A DNA stretch of 64,000 nucleotides, taken from contig CM028330.1 in the NCBI GenBank assembly GCA_016647705.1, positions 34,237,534 to 34,301,533 of the forward strand. Reading direction: 5' to 3'. The notes beneath the pieces are model-generated. The model was not told the origin of the DNA and made no database searches. It worked only from the letters and a program-made list of their open reading frames with translations. This document shows, piece by piece, positions 21,683-33,550 of this stretch (positions within the stretch are counted from its first letter, which is position 1; every line of letters begins with the position of its first letter). The position numbers and the translations under genes are program-made. Source of the DNA: Eucommia ulmoides. Its lineage: Eukaryota; Streptophyta; Magnoliopsida; Garryales; Eucommiaceae.

Positions 21683-24039
21683 TGTTGGCCTAGTGATTTA
21701 CCCAAAAGGGGGGTAAATTGGGTAATTATAAAATTTAAAGACAAATTATCAACTTATAACACTTTGAAAATTCAAATAATTAATTTTATCCTAAATTAAT
21801 TATTATCTTTATAACACAACGGATAAGTGTAATTAATTCTAGGTGCACACTCAAACAATTGAAAATAAATAAAGTAAAATCATAGCACATCAAGATTTAT
21901 TTTGGTTCACCAAGATACTCTTAGCTAATTCAGTCCTCCGAGTCCCACGGAGAGTCGCACTCACAAAACTCAAGATTCTTTTCCCAGGTAGGAACCAAAC
22001 TCTTACACTGATTCTTTTTGCAGGCTTAGAATCAAACTTCACAATCCCTTTTCACAGGCTCAGGAATAACCTTATCTTTTTTCCAAGCTCAAGACTAACC
22101 TAATCATTTCACAAGTTAAGGATCAAACCTAATTCTTTTATACCTTAGGCTAGGAATCAAACCTCACAATCACTCAAAGTATCCTTTTCCCAGATAAGGA
22201 TGGAACCTTTACAATTCATTCACACTAATTCTAATCAGGAAGAATTACACCTATCTCTTTTCACGGGAAAAGAGTAACCTAAACTTTTATATACTAGGTA
22301 AAAATCAAGCCTCAATCTCTTTACCGAAAGAGATTGAAACCCGAAGCTATCCCTGATTAGATATTTCTAATAATATCTAATCCGCACACAACTCACCAAT
22401 TAAAAAATTGATAAGCTTTTTCTCACTCGGAGCTTCTACTACCCCAGATTAATTTGAACTCAATTAATGTCCCGATACTAATGATAGAAAGTGAGAATTT
22501 CAAAATCTAATTTTAATGAAAGCGGGTTGTACACAATTTAACACGTAATCAGATTTTCACAGGAAATCGTTTCAAAATATTTTTCAAGCAATTTAAAGTT
22601 CAGAAAAACGATTTCAAATATCAAAATTCCAAGTAACAAATAATAATATAAAATGTCAATTAAGAGCAAAGACTTGAAATAATCTCACCAGGATACCACC
22701 GAAATTAAATGTAAATAAATCGTAGTAAAACTCTAGATCGGTGATAGCAACAACAAATTCCCAAGAACAATTCTAAAAAACAAATCTCATAATACTCTCA
22801 GTATGAATTCAGAATAATCACTCTCGAAAAGTTTAGGAACTGAATAGCTATTGAAAATTGATTGATTGGGATTACTCATAAGTGAAAAACGCAGGTTTAT
22901 TTATATGGATTTAAAACAAACCCTCCAACGGCTAGTTTCTACTTGTCATGACACTAATTGCTCTTATAGACCCTTTATATTGATATGACTCAATCCTGGT
23001 TCAATTCACTTAATTATAACTTTTAAAACATTCAATTTAATCCCTCAAATATTTCTCAATCTTAATTAGATAGGATAGAAAGAATTAAACGTAACAATTT
23101 GAAAAATAATCCAATTATATGAACCATAGCTATAGGGATTAAAATATCAATCACATATTTCAAATAATATCAAATCCCTAAGATATCTCTTAGATCTTAA
23201 CCATAAAAAGGCTAGTAACAACTACTTTTTGAAAAAATCCACGAAATCCTCCAAACCTAAAATAATCACATCGGTTGACCGACCAAAATTCATAGGTCAA
23301 CCGATCGATTTAGGTTGTAATCCAAGACAAAACGTCTCGCTAGTCGATCAACCGAAACTCTATGGTTTGTCGACCGATAGGTTCAAGATGCTCCCCAAGC
23401 CAATTTTTAGCTATGGTCGATTGACTGATTATCTTAGGTCTGTCCACCAATCAATTTAGAGAGTTCAAGTATTAGCCTTAGGTCGATCGATCCCTCTTCG
23501 GTTGGTTGACCGATCAATTCCAGAGACTACACCATTCCCAACCACTTCTTCATCGATTGATCGATCATGCCAGAACACTTCTGCCTCAATTAATTTTAAC
23601 TCCAATCTTCAACGTTTTTGCCCCTTTAACCGATTTCTTTTCTCGATTAACTTAATTAATGCTTTAAATCAATTTTAATTACTAATATTTCTTAAATCAA
23701 TATTTCTTCTTCAATTTCACATAGGAGCAAATATGTTTAACTAATTAAAATCTTAATAAAAACACACTTAAATATTAAATCATTTTTGTGTCATGTGTGA
23801 TCCTAATCGGGATACGTTTAGAGTAAAAATTAATCTGAGTTGTTTTCAATTAGATTCTTCAAAGTCTTTAGTCTCTTAATGCTTATCTCTTTGTCAGTCT
23901 CTTGCATCCTTAACCATCTTCAATCATTTCTTCATGATAAAATCATCAATGAAACTTTTACACTGAAATACTCAATAAACTCGTTAGTTTCACCAAAAAC
24001 ATCAACATTTAATTGTTTATCAAAATCTTACGATCAACA
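21683..24039 (-). mobile_element. Solo LTR of the SIRE-like copia family (copy 4)
   Basis: On the minus strand it starts TGTTGATCGTAAGATTTTG at 24039 and ends at 21683. A perfect AAAAC duplication flanks it (21678-21682, 24040-24044). Its 2357 bp has no internal region. The W-box-like GGTTGACCGA cluster lies at 23265-23580, and the stem-loop repeats at 21960-22350. A TATA-like CATATAAATAAACCTGCG on the minus strand is at about 22890-22910. A 76-residue open frame at 23229-23459 comes only from the motif cluster and is not a gene. Confidence 0.9.
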
Positions 24040-24044
24040 AAAAC

Positions 24045-24089
24045 TCTTTCAGATTTAAACAAAAATATATATTTTATCAATATTCCTAT
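24045..24089. other. Remnant between two LTR insertions
   Basis: 45 bases of AT-rich sequence left between the AAAAC duplication of the solo LTR and the next minus-strand LTR at 24090. It probably belongs to the Tat-type leader. Confidence 0.4.
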
Positions 24090-24361
24090 TGTTGGGCCAC
24101 AAATCTCCCAAGACGAAGGATGAATTGAGTAGTTAAAAAAAAAAAAATCAAAACTTCAAATACACAAGTTATCAATTTTCCTAATTGGTTATTATCTTGT
24201 ATAACAGCAGAAACATGTTTAACTAAGTGCACACCTAAACAACAAAGATATAAAGAGCAGCAGATAAAGATTTATCCTGATTCGATAAGCTACTCATACC
24301 TACGTCCAATCCCCCGAGCTCTATTGGCTTTTCGCAATCCACTAATCCATTGATTCATTTC
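24090..24361 (-). repeat. Copia LTR (copy 5), outer segment
   Basis: TGTTGGGCCACAAATC start on the plus strand is the end of a SIRE-like LTR on the minus strand. It continues as the U5 region with CGCAATCCACTAA at about 24333 and is interrupted at 24362. The 5-bp flank is CCTAT, but the matching flank at the other end was not found. As the 3' LTR of a minus-strand element it fits the decayed pol at 31041-32520. Confidence 0.8.
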
Positions 24362-24882
24362 TGTAATATCTCGAAAACTTATATGTTTGAAAATAATATT
24401 TTATAAGTTTAATATTCTTGGGATTGTTTTGTAAATTTATGGTATAAATAAATATTTGATATTTTTGGGTTAAAAGTGTAATTTTAGGGTCTAATAATAA
24501 TATTATGTAATATTTGGGGTGTTTATGTAATTTTAAATAAAATCTTGTATGAATGTATGAAAACTATAACATAGGTAAGGGCTATCATTTGTAGGGTTAA
24601 AACGTGTGAAAGAAATTTGATAAAGAAAAGAAAATGTGTAGTGGGTCCCACATTTTAAAATCTACATATATCTATATATGTTTGTATGATGTTTGATATC
24701 TAAGGGGGGTCCCACCAGTAAAATTTATTTTTTTTATATATGTGCGTGAATAGAGAGAGAAGGGAGAGGAGTGGGTTTGGTATTTACTCGGAACAATGGA
24801 GAGAAAGGCAGACGAAGCAGAAGGAAGAGGAAAAAAAATTATTTTTCACCTATTATAAAATTCAGATAGAATTTATAACTCT

Positions 24883-24945
<63 letters not shown>

Positions 24946-25810
24946 CTCTTTATTATGCGATTTATGTTATTATTAGTATTGAATTTTAACTGTTAAATTC
25001 TATAAAATAATTATGATTATGTGAAAATTATGTGGAAATCATGCCTAGGTATTTTATTTGTTGCATTAAATTAAATGCACATCTTAGAAGGGTTGAAATT
25101 TTATTGAGCATTAGCTTACAACCCCACAAATTTGATTGTAGAGACGGCGGGAGCGAAACAACGATAAAATTTTAGTTGAAATTCCGTTTAATTTGCTATT
25201 TGTAATACTTGTAGTTATTGTTCTTTGTTGAAAAATTAACTCGATAAATTGAGTATAATTATCGGTGTCATATTGTAAAATTTCTTGGATTTAAAATCGA
25301 CAAATTCAATTATTATAATTATCGTCGTCATGTTGTAAAATTGGATTTGGAGTCACAAAATTAGAATTTGAAAAGTTGATGTTTCATATATATATATATA
25401 TATATTTGGGTAGGTTTTTGAGAAATTATAATTTGAATTGTTGGATATCATATTTCAAAAGCACTGTTTCAAATATATTTAGATATTAAATGACGTCGAA
25501 AGCTAGGTGAGTGACATTATCCTCTCTTTGAAGTTTTGTTTTTTACGCATTAACCCCCAATATTATCATAATTTATTAGTGTGATTAATTTGAGAAATCA
25601 TTGTGGTATTTAACATAATTTAATATGTTTGCTAATGATAATTCATTATTGATAATTGATTCGGTGAATCTGATAAATATAATTATCGCTGTCGTATTCG
25701 GAAAAAAAAATCTCAATGGTATTAACAATGAAATATTAGTCGTTTGATTTTAGCGTGAATTCTCCAAGGAGAGAAATTACGTCGCGGCCCTAGAAAACCG
25801 GGTGGTTACA
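24362..25810 (+). repeat. 5' LTR of Tekay-like element 1
   Basis: 1449 bp, TGTAATATCT start, GGTGGTTACA end. Contains a long (AT)n run at 24887-24942 and shorter ones near 25385-25405. These runs vary in length and composition between the two LTRs. Confidence 0.9.
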
Positions 25811-25812
25811 GG

Positions 25813-25824
25813 TGGTACCAGAGC
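25813..25824 (+). other. Primer-binding site, tRNA-Met type
   Basis: TGGTACCAGAGC, one change from the common plant initiator-Met PBS, two bases after the 5' LTR. Confidence 0.85.
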
Positions 25825-25969
25825 CGGTTTGCAACCACCCTAGACTTGGCTTATGGTACCCATTAATTACAACAAGTGAAGTGATATTTAAAAAATAATA
25901 ATTTTCGTATAATTCATTAATTTCATTTGATTGAACTTCGATTTAAATGGCGAAGCCGTTATGTGTTTC

Positions 25970-27345
25970 GTTGCTCAACTTCACTCTAGTGAACACGTAT
26001 CTTGCGCTTAGAAGCCATGGAGATCATAACACTAGGAGATTGAACTGAAACTTTCTTAGATCTGGCCTCCTTGTAATCTATAGCAATCTCTGTTCTAAAC
26101 AAGGGAAAGACTAAAGGGGTGTTATTCTCCTCAAAGAGCCAAATAAGTTGAACCCACCAAAGTTTTATGAGCAAGGAAGACAGAAGTTACAAAGGAATCT
26201 CACACAACCTTCTTCATGGGATAAGTGATCTTCAAACTTCCCTCCGTCTATCTGAGGAAAGAAAAATCTCAAATTAACTATAAAAAAAATGTGCAAAAAC
26301 AACCATAACGGAAAAGAAAATATCGGGGAAGCTTCAAGCTTCGTAATCCTTATTCTTTTGAGCGGTTCTGTTCTAGGATTTTTTTGAATATGCCTCTTAT
26401 TCATATTCGGATTGCCCACCTCTTCAACATTATTGAACCTACAAGTAAGAGTAAATTCGGGATAGTATACAAAGCTTGAAATATAGAGGTCACCAGCAGA
26501 TACACAATTGTACCATACTTGATTTTTCATGTAAGGTGAAGCCTGTCTTAGTAGAAAAAATGTGTCGAGATAGTCCTCTTCGATTGATTGTACTGTTAAA
26601 ATCTGCATAAATATAAAAGTTACAAAAACTAAAAATTATTACGATAATTTAACCAAGATCCTAAGAACACTGATCAAAATATAAAGATTGAAACAACATA
26701 CAACTCAAAAAGTTATGACAATGAGCATGATGCACCGAAGTTGGACAAAGAAAATTACCAAAGTCATCATTTTCTTGCCTTTCAGATAGTATCTTAAGTA
26801 TCCGGTTAACTGATCAAGCATAAATTTGTAAATTGCAACATTTTAGGCATGTTTAACTGAATTAAAATTGACCATAATAATAAAAATAAATAAATAAAAA
26901 GACGTAATGGACAAAAATAGAAGCACATATGCCAATGGAAGTAGTGGGATGACTCGGGTTTCAATCACAGGAATGAAGAATGTGCTTAACTTGGGTTTCC
27001 TTTCTAACCATTTACATAATATATGTTTGATGTTTCGGTGAGCGTGGGAAAGGGCACCTCTTACTAATTTATGATATTGAAGTTGAAAACCGTGGATGTG
27101 GCTAAATAATGTTCAATGTTCACCTAATGTTTCCCTTTAGATTATGGAGAGAATCAGTGACTCAAGTTAATTTGAAATTGGCAAAGTCCGTAGAGGATGA
27201 TTAAGTAACATTTGATTTCACGGTTGTTGATGTCCTGTTTACAATGTCACTAGAAGATTGTTGTTCCTTGGATTCTGCAACCAATGAATTTTCAACTACA
27301 TCTTCACCGGATGGGACCATTGGCTACTCCATAAAACTAAAATGG
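25970..27345 (-). other. Possible captured host gene fragment, unidentified
   Basis: Minus-strand exon-like blocks inside an element that otherwise has no coding capacity. Block one (about 26607-26445) follows an acceptor-like TTTATGCAG and encodes ILTVQSIEEDYLDTFFLLRQ, then ASPYMKNQVWYN. Block two (about 26245-26165) follows TTTCTTTCCTCAG and encodes GGKFEDHLSHEEGCVRFL. A third stretch (about 27320-27200) reads MVPSGEDVVENS, then SKEQQSSSDIVN. Pyrimidine-rich acceptors and locally higher GC argue for transduced genomic exons opposite to the element's sense. I do not recognise the gene. It could also be chance open frames. Confidence 0.35.
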
Positions 27346-27946
27346 AAAACACATGTACCTCCCTCAAATGGTTGATATTAACAACAAGAGAAAATGTTAA
27401 AAATTAGTTGACTTGAAAAAAAAAAAAAAAAAAAAAAAGATAAAAATAAAATAAAATATATATTCAAATAATTCTTGTATAACTCCGTTATTTCACTTTG
27501 GTCATTAAGGATTGGGGCTTGCATGCATATGTGCCAGATTTGGGTGGTTTGACACTTTGTACCCATGTGTTGTTACCATTATTTCACGTTGGTCTTTATA
27601 GTTTCAATTTAAATATATTAACATCTTAGGTGGCATTTGATTAATGTAATTTTTCAATATTAAGTTAAATAAACATTGGTAAGTGTTGTATTAGTCATGG
27701 ACCAAAAAATTTGTTGTTAAATTGAAAATATCAATTTAAATGTGTTTACTGTCTTCTATATAAATTATTAAATTATACTTTCGTATTAAATTATGGAAAA
27801 AATGTTGATGAAAATTGACAATTTTACGGTGACTAATGGATCAAGAAAAATTTGAATGGTGAAAAAAATTATTTTTATTATCTTGTTATGCCATAATTGT
27901 ATTCTCGTCAGAAGGGTATGTCTTACGAGATGTGGATATATGTTGT

Positions 27947-28403
27947 TACCTGTCAGGCAAGTCCTGCAGGGTGAATATATTATTACCTGTCAGACAAATC
28001 TTGTAAGGTATATATATTATATATATTGTTATCTATCAAGCAAATCCTGTAGGGTAGATATATTATATATGTTGTTACATGTCATGCAAGTCCTGTAGAG
28101 TGGATATATTATTACCTGTCAGACAAATCCTACAGGGTGGATATATTATATATATTGTTACCTGTCAAGCAAGTCTTGCAGGGTGGATATATTATATATG
28201 TTATTACATGTCAGGCAAGTCTTGCAGGGTGGATATATTATTACCTGTCAGGCAAGTCCTGTAAGGTGGATATATTATATATATTGTTACCTATCAGGCA
28301 AGACCTGCAGGGTGGATATATTATATATGTTGTTACCTATCAGGCAAGTCCTACAGGGTGGATATATATTGTTACCTGTCAGGTAAGTCCTGCAGGGTGG
28401 ATA
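27947..28403 (+). repeat. 11-copy tandem repeat in Tekay-like element 1
   Basis: Unit of about 37 or 52 bases built on ACCTGTCAGGCAAGTCCTGC, then AGGGTGGATATATTA, with a longer or shorter AT spacer. Eleven copies with a few changes each. The unit contains two small palindromic cores (CCTGTCAGG and CCTGCAGG). Overlapping open frames here are by-products of the repeat. Confidence 0.92.
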
Positions 28404-28993
28404 TGATAACTCCTAATCGTGAAGTAAAATGATCATATAGCTGACAAAGAAGTATGTTATTTTATCATATACAAGTGAGTTGACCAGTTGATTTAAATTC
28501 GGTTGTTCTGTTACGATGATAATTTTGTTGAGATTTGGATATTACCCAGTGTGGTTAGATTGTGTTGGAAAGTAGATTTTGACAAAATACTTGATCCATA
28601 AAATACTTTTATATTATGAAGACAGTACACCAACAAAAAAAAAATATTTAGATAAATATTAGTCCACTACTAACATTAAGTAGGGTGGGAGACTGGGGCG
28701 ATTAATAAAACTATTGGGGTAGTTATTAATAATATAGAAAGCTGTGTCTTTTATGATAAGAAAATTGTATACATAAATTTAGTATATTTTGATTGACCAA
28801 ATGTGAATAGTCTTACAACTCATTTGTAGGTTATAAATATAGACATCATCGTTATTTTCATCAGAATAGTGAAGCAAAAGCGTGGTGGTAACTTTCGTAG
28901 CTGAGAGTGACTAACATGATAGTGTAGTGCGATTCTAAATTTTTATTGCTTGAATGAAATTTCGAAGACGAAATTTATTTAAGGGGGGTAGAT
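28404..28993 (+). other. Post-repeat region with polypurine tract
   Basis: Non-coding; ends with a Tekay-type signature, AATTTCGAAGACGAAATTTA, then AAGGGGGGTAGAT just before the 3' LTR. The PPT is 28981-28988. Confidence 0.85.
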
Positions 28994-29534
28994 TGTAATA
29001 TCCCGAAAACTTATATGTTTGAAAATAATATTTAATAAGTTTAATATTCTTGGGATTGTTTTGTAAATTTATGGTATAAATTAATATTTGATATTTTTGG
29101 GTTAAAAATGTAATTTTAGGGTCTAATAATAATTTTATGTAATATTTGGGGTATTTTTGTAATTTTAAATAAAAATCTTGCATGAATGTATGAAAACTAT
29201 AACATGTGTAAGGGCTATCATTTTTAGGGTTGAAACATGTAAAAGAAAGATGATAAAGGAAAGAAAATGTGTAGTGGGTCCCACATTTTAAAATCCACAT
29301 ATATCTATATATGTTTGTATAATGTTTGGTCTATAAGGGGAGGATCCCACCATTAAGATTCATTTTTTTATATATGTGCGAGAATAAAGAGAGAAGGGAG
29401 AGGTGTAGGTTTGGTATTTACTCAGAATAGTAAAGAGAAAGGCAGACGAAGCAGAAGAAAAAGGAAAAAAAAAATCATCTTTCACCTATTATAAAATTTA
29501 GGTAGAATTTCTAACTCTTCTAATAAATAAATAA

Positions 29535-29565
<31 letters not shown>

Positions 29566-30410
29566 ATCTCTTTATTATGCGATTTATGTTATTATTAGTG
29601 TTGAATTTTAACTGTTAAATTCTATGAAATAATTATGATTATGTGAAAATCATACCTAGGTGTTTTATTTATTGCATTAAATTAAATTCACGTATTAGAG
29701 GGATTAAAATTCTATTGAGTATTAGCTCACAACCCCACAATTTTAATTACAGAGCCGGTAGGAGCGAAACGGCAATAAAAATTTTAGTTGAAATTTCGTT
29801 TGATTTGCTATTTGTAATAATTTTAGTTATTGTTCGTTGTTGAAAAATTAACTCGCTAAATTGAGTATAATTATCGGTGTCGTATTGTAAAATTTTTGGG
29901 ATTTAAAATCGACAAATTCAATTATTATAATTATCGCCGTCATATTGTAAAATTGGATTTGGAGTCACGAAATTGGAATTTGAAAAGTTACTATTTCATA
30001 TATATATATATATATATGGGTAGGCTTTTGAAAAATTATAATTTGAATTGTTGGATATCATATTTGAAAAGTACTGTTTCAAATATACTTGAATATTGAA
30101 TGACATCAAAAGCTAGGTGAGTGACATTATCCTCGTTTTGAAGTTTTTTTTTTACGCATTCACTCCCAATATTATCATAATTTATTAGTATGACTAATTT
30201 GAGAAATTACTGTGGTATTTAACATAATTTAATATGTTTACTAATGGTAATTCATTATTAATAATTGATTCGGTGAATCTGATAAATATAATGATCGCCG
30301 TCGTATCCGAAAAATATTCTCATATTAACAATGAAATATTAGTTGATTGATTTTAGCGTGACTTCAAGGAGAGAAACCGCGTCGCGGCCTTGGGAAACCG
30401 GGTCGTTACA
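28994..30410 (+). repeat. 3' LTR of Tekay-like element 1
   Basis: 1417 bp, TGTAATATCCCG start, GGTCGTTACA end. Close to the 5' LTR by eye, the main length difference being the AT microsatellite (29521-29566 here, with an AATA run). Confidence 0.9.
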
Positions 30411-30415
30411 CTTTC

Positions 30416-31040
30416 CCAAGTAGAAATCAAAACCTTACAATCCTTTTCACAGGTTCAAGATTAACCTAATTTTTTTCGCAGGCTCAGAATCTAACATTTA
30501 CACTCTCATACTATTACAGTTTCTCTTTTCACAAGTTTAGGAAAAACCTTACCGTTTTTTAAGCTAATGACTAATATAATTCTATTACAAGAAGAATCAA
30601 AACTTAATTATTTTAAAAAGGATAAAAATTAAACCTAATTCTTTTGAAAATGTTGAACATCAAACCAAATCTTTTTCACAAGCTAAATACCAAACCCTAA
30701 CTACCCTGATTAGACACCGTCCCAAATATGTCTAATCCACTCACACTTGCAAGTACGAAAAATTCGCAAGTTTTTTCCCACAGGAGTTTCTACCACCTCC
30801 AGTTTTCGTCAGTCGACCAGCCGTCATTGTTGGTTGACCGATTCAGTCAGTAAACTCCCATTTTAAATCCTTTCAAGCCATTGAATTTGTTAGTCGACCA
30901 ACAAATTTTGTCGTTTGACGAATTAGTTAGTGGGCTTCCTCTTTAACTCCCTCAAGCTACTGTTTTGGTTAGTTGACTGACCATTTTCATCGATTGACCG
31001 AATTAACCAAAAATTTTAACATTTTATGTATTAAAAATAC
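30416..31040 (-). repeat. Copia LTR (copy 5), inner segment
   Basis: Continuation of the minus-strand SIRE-like LTR after the Tekay-like insertion. It has the stem-loop repeats (30420-30690), then the W-box-like motif cluster (30805-31010). It stops about 380 bases short of where its U3 start should be and abuts decayed pol, so a deletion removed the U3 start and the region behind pol. Confidence 0.75.
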
Positions 31041-32520
31041 TTTCTCGCTTAAACACTACATCAAAAATATTTTTATAATTTTTCATACTTTTAAAATCTA
31101 TTAGGGTCTTAAATTTATCTCTTTTGATGATACTACACATTAGACAAATACCAAGACCATGAAATTGTTGTTTAATATAAAGAATTTGTGCACAATAATT
31201 ACCTGTTGTCATATATTCAACCTCAGTTGTGGATAAGGCTATAGAATTATGCTTCTTGCTTGACCAAAAAACTAGTTCATTCCTAAAAACTGACACAACC
31301 CACTTGTGCTTTTATGCTCAATATTGCAACCAGAAAAATCAACGTCGGAGTAGTTAATTAAAGTGAAATTACTCCCCCTTAGGATACCATAATCCTAGAT
31401 CACAACTTCCTTTTAAATATGAAAAAAAAAAAAAATCATTGGATAACAGTTAAATGAGACTCTTTTGGGCAAGATTAAAATCTCCCACGCAGACAAACAC
31501 TAAACATAATATCTGGTCTACTTGTAATAAGATATAATATAACTACCGATCATACCTCGATATATCTTTTTATTCACACTTTCACCTGTGTAATCCTTAT
31601 CGAGTTTTATTGCCGTTGCCGTGGGAGTTTTGAATTATTTCACATTATCCAAACTATATTTCTTAAGTAATTCTTTGGCATACTTGGCTTGATTGACAAA
31701 ATACCTTCTTTGGTTTGCTTAATTCATAGCCGAATAAAGAATGTTAATTCTTCCATCATGCTCATTTCAAATTCTACCTACATTATCTTGGAAAACATTT
31801 GGCAAAGATGATCGTGATATAACCAAAAATAAGATCATTCACATAAATCTTTACTAAAAGGATGTTAAAATAATTTTGTTTAACAAAAAGTGTGATATCA
31901 CTAAGACCACGTCGAAAACTATTCTCAATTAAATACCTGCTAAGCCTCTCATACTTGGGATCCTGAAGCTTTTTAAGGACAATGCAGAGTCTTACATAGT
32001 TTAAAAACATGATCAAGTAATCTTTCATTTTCAAATTCAGGTGGTTGTTCCACATAAACTTCTTCAGTTAGAAAACCGTTTAAAATTGTTTTTTTTGGCA
32101 TCCATATGAAACAATTTAAAATTAAGAGAACATGTAAATACCAATAACATTCTAATGGCTTCTAATCGAGTAACAGGAGCATAAGTTTCATCATAATCTA
32201 TGCCTTCTTCCTTATTATAGCCCTGTGCTACTAATCTTGATTTATTTCTAATTAATATTCTCGTTTCATCATTTTTATTACAATAAACCCACTTAGTACG
32301 GATAACAATATGACTATGCTTGTCGAAGAGAGATTCTCGGTGTTGCACATTCGCATTTGTGCTCTGCATCCATTCGAACTTTTTCTGGAGCTCATTAATT
32401 ATCGATGTTGTCGTGTAGCATTAAGCTTGATTATTATTGTCTATCCATATATGGTTCGTGACACGTTTTTCCTTAGAGTTGGCATTGCATGCAGAACATA
32501 GTCTAATTTCTTAAAAGTCA
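31041..32520 (-). pseudogene. copia RT and RNase H remnant (minus strand)
   Basis: Second copy of the SIRE-like pol. From high to low coordinates: RTKWVYCNKND, SRLVAQGYNKEEGIDYDETY and APVTRLEAIRMLLVF (32370-32130); YLIENSFRRGLSDITLFVKQ and VKIYVNDLIF (about 31970-31830); SRPDIMFSVC and CPKESHL in broken frames (31540-31440); SSKKHNSIALSTTEVEYM and CAQILYIKQQF (31275-31165). The catalytic DD is N-D (YVND). Gag, protease and integrase are absent, so it is truncated on its 5' side near 32520. Confidence 0.85.
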
Positions 32521-33017
32521 AAACCAAGTTAAGGATTCTCAGCCAATCTGGAAAATTAGGTCTGGTTAAAGTATTTTCTCAAGAATAGTTTGTATTGGTT
32601 TCAATAAAATGACGTCTACAAAGAAGGTAAAATACATCGTATAAGTTAGGCAAAAAAATGGTGTACATAAGTTTTAGATCAAATGTATTTTATGAATTTA
32701 AATGTTCTCCCACTAAATGTTTTGAATCTCACTTTCCTCTAGAGAAATGGTTACATTCCAAATGTAACTCATTTTAGAAACGGTTACATTCCAAATGTTC
32801 TCGTTGGCAGTTCTCGCGTGGTAACTCTTACCTTGTGACACGATTCCCTCGAATTCTTCGATTTCTAATTTTTTAAAATGTTTAAAAAATTAATTTTATT
32901 AAATTAGTTGCAAAAAAGTCTTTCAGATCTACACAAAATGAAAAACATTGATAGTCTTACGATTCAAAAATTCATAAATCATAACCACAAAATTATTTTA
33001 AGTTAATTATGGAGGTA
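32521..33017. other. Unassigned AT-rich sequence
   Basis: No coding frame, terminus or repeat recognised. It lies between the truncated copia pol and a PBS-like site, so it may be internal sequence of another minus-strand element. Confidence 0.4.
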
Positions 33018-33030
33018 TCTATGATACCAC
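33018..33030 (-). other. PBS-like site, minus strand
   Basis: The minus strand reads AAGTGGTATCATAGATACC, close to the tRNA-Met PBS. It suggests a decayed minus-strand 5' LTR to its right. Confidence 0.45.
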
Positions 33031-33033
33031 TTC

Positions 33034-33550
33034 AAGGGGATCAGACATTAAAACTATCAGATCAATGTAGAGGAATAAAAAAAATTACATCTAAATACAA
33101 TAACTAATTTCCTTAGGTAGATCTAATTGTATTAACATTAAAACAATAACGACAGATAATATTAAAACTCTTCCAAATATATACCTCTTCCGGTGCTTTA
33201 GCCTCGAAGTTGGTAGTTACTGAGGCGTGATTTGAGAAAGCTCTTCCCAGAGTGACAAGATCAGATGTGTGAATGAGAAATGATATTTGAACAGCAGCAC
33301 ACGTGTCCCGCAACTATGGTATCTATACTAAGAATCTCTAGAAAAATAAGTGTTCTTGAGATTTATAATATCTAATATAATCTCAAGAATCTAAGACGGC
33401 TCCAATTTTAACCAAAAGATAGTCAGATGCAAGATATTAACAGTGCAAATCAGGAACAAATGTTACAAACAAAGCGACTTAGAGAAAATAGAGAGGACGA
33501 GAGTGGGCACTTGCCTTGGCTGAATCTGTATAAGATAGACGCCAAAAACT
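33034..33550 (-). repeat. Decayed LTR-like sequence, part 1
   Basis: Lies to the right of the PBS-like site, as expected of a minus-strand 5' LTR. It has no coding capacity. The Athila-type LTR at 33551 interrupts it. Lineage unknown. Confidence 0.35.

Larger units (their letters stand above)
24362..30410 (+). mobile_element. Non-autonomous Tekay-like chromovirus derivative (element 1)
   Basis: Two LTRs (24362-25810 and 28994-30410) begin TGTAATAT(C/T)C(C/T)CGAAAAC and end in a GTTACA-type terminus. Flanks ATTTC (24357-24361) and CTTTC (30411-30415) form a 5-bp duplication with one change; the interrupted copia LTR rejoins correctly. A tRNA-Met PBS (25813-25824) and a PPT preceded by AAATTTCGAAGACGAAATTTA mark the Tekay lineage. 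The internal region is only 3.2 kb and has no gag or pol. It must rely on other elements' proteins. Confidence 0.9.

Noticed and set aside
23229..23459. 76-residue frame in the solo LTR
   Set aside because: Produced by the GGTTGACCGA motif cluster. Not conserved as a protein in other LTR copies.
24740..24976. 78-residue frame ending in an IYIYIY run
   Set aside because: It is created by the (AT)n microsatellite in the Tekay-like LTR.
27947..28403. CRISPR-like array with regular repeats
   Set aside because: Spacers are AT-rich variants of each other, not unique, and the context is a plant retrotransposon. It is a tandem repeat.
27856..28406. Overlapping 60-90-residue frames that repeat a CRVDILY/QGGYI pattern, like a small repeat protein
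   Set aside because: They are translations of the 11-copy tandem DNA repeat in three frames with no start or splice context.
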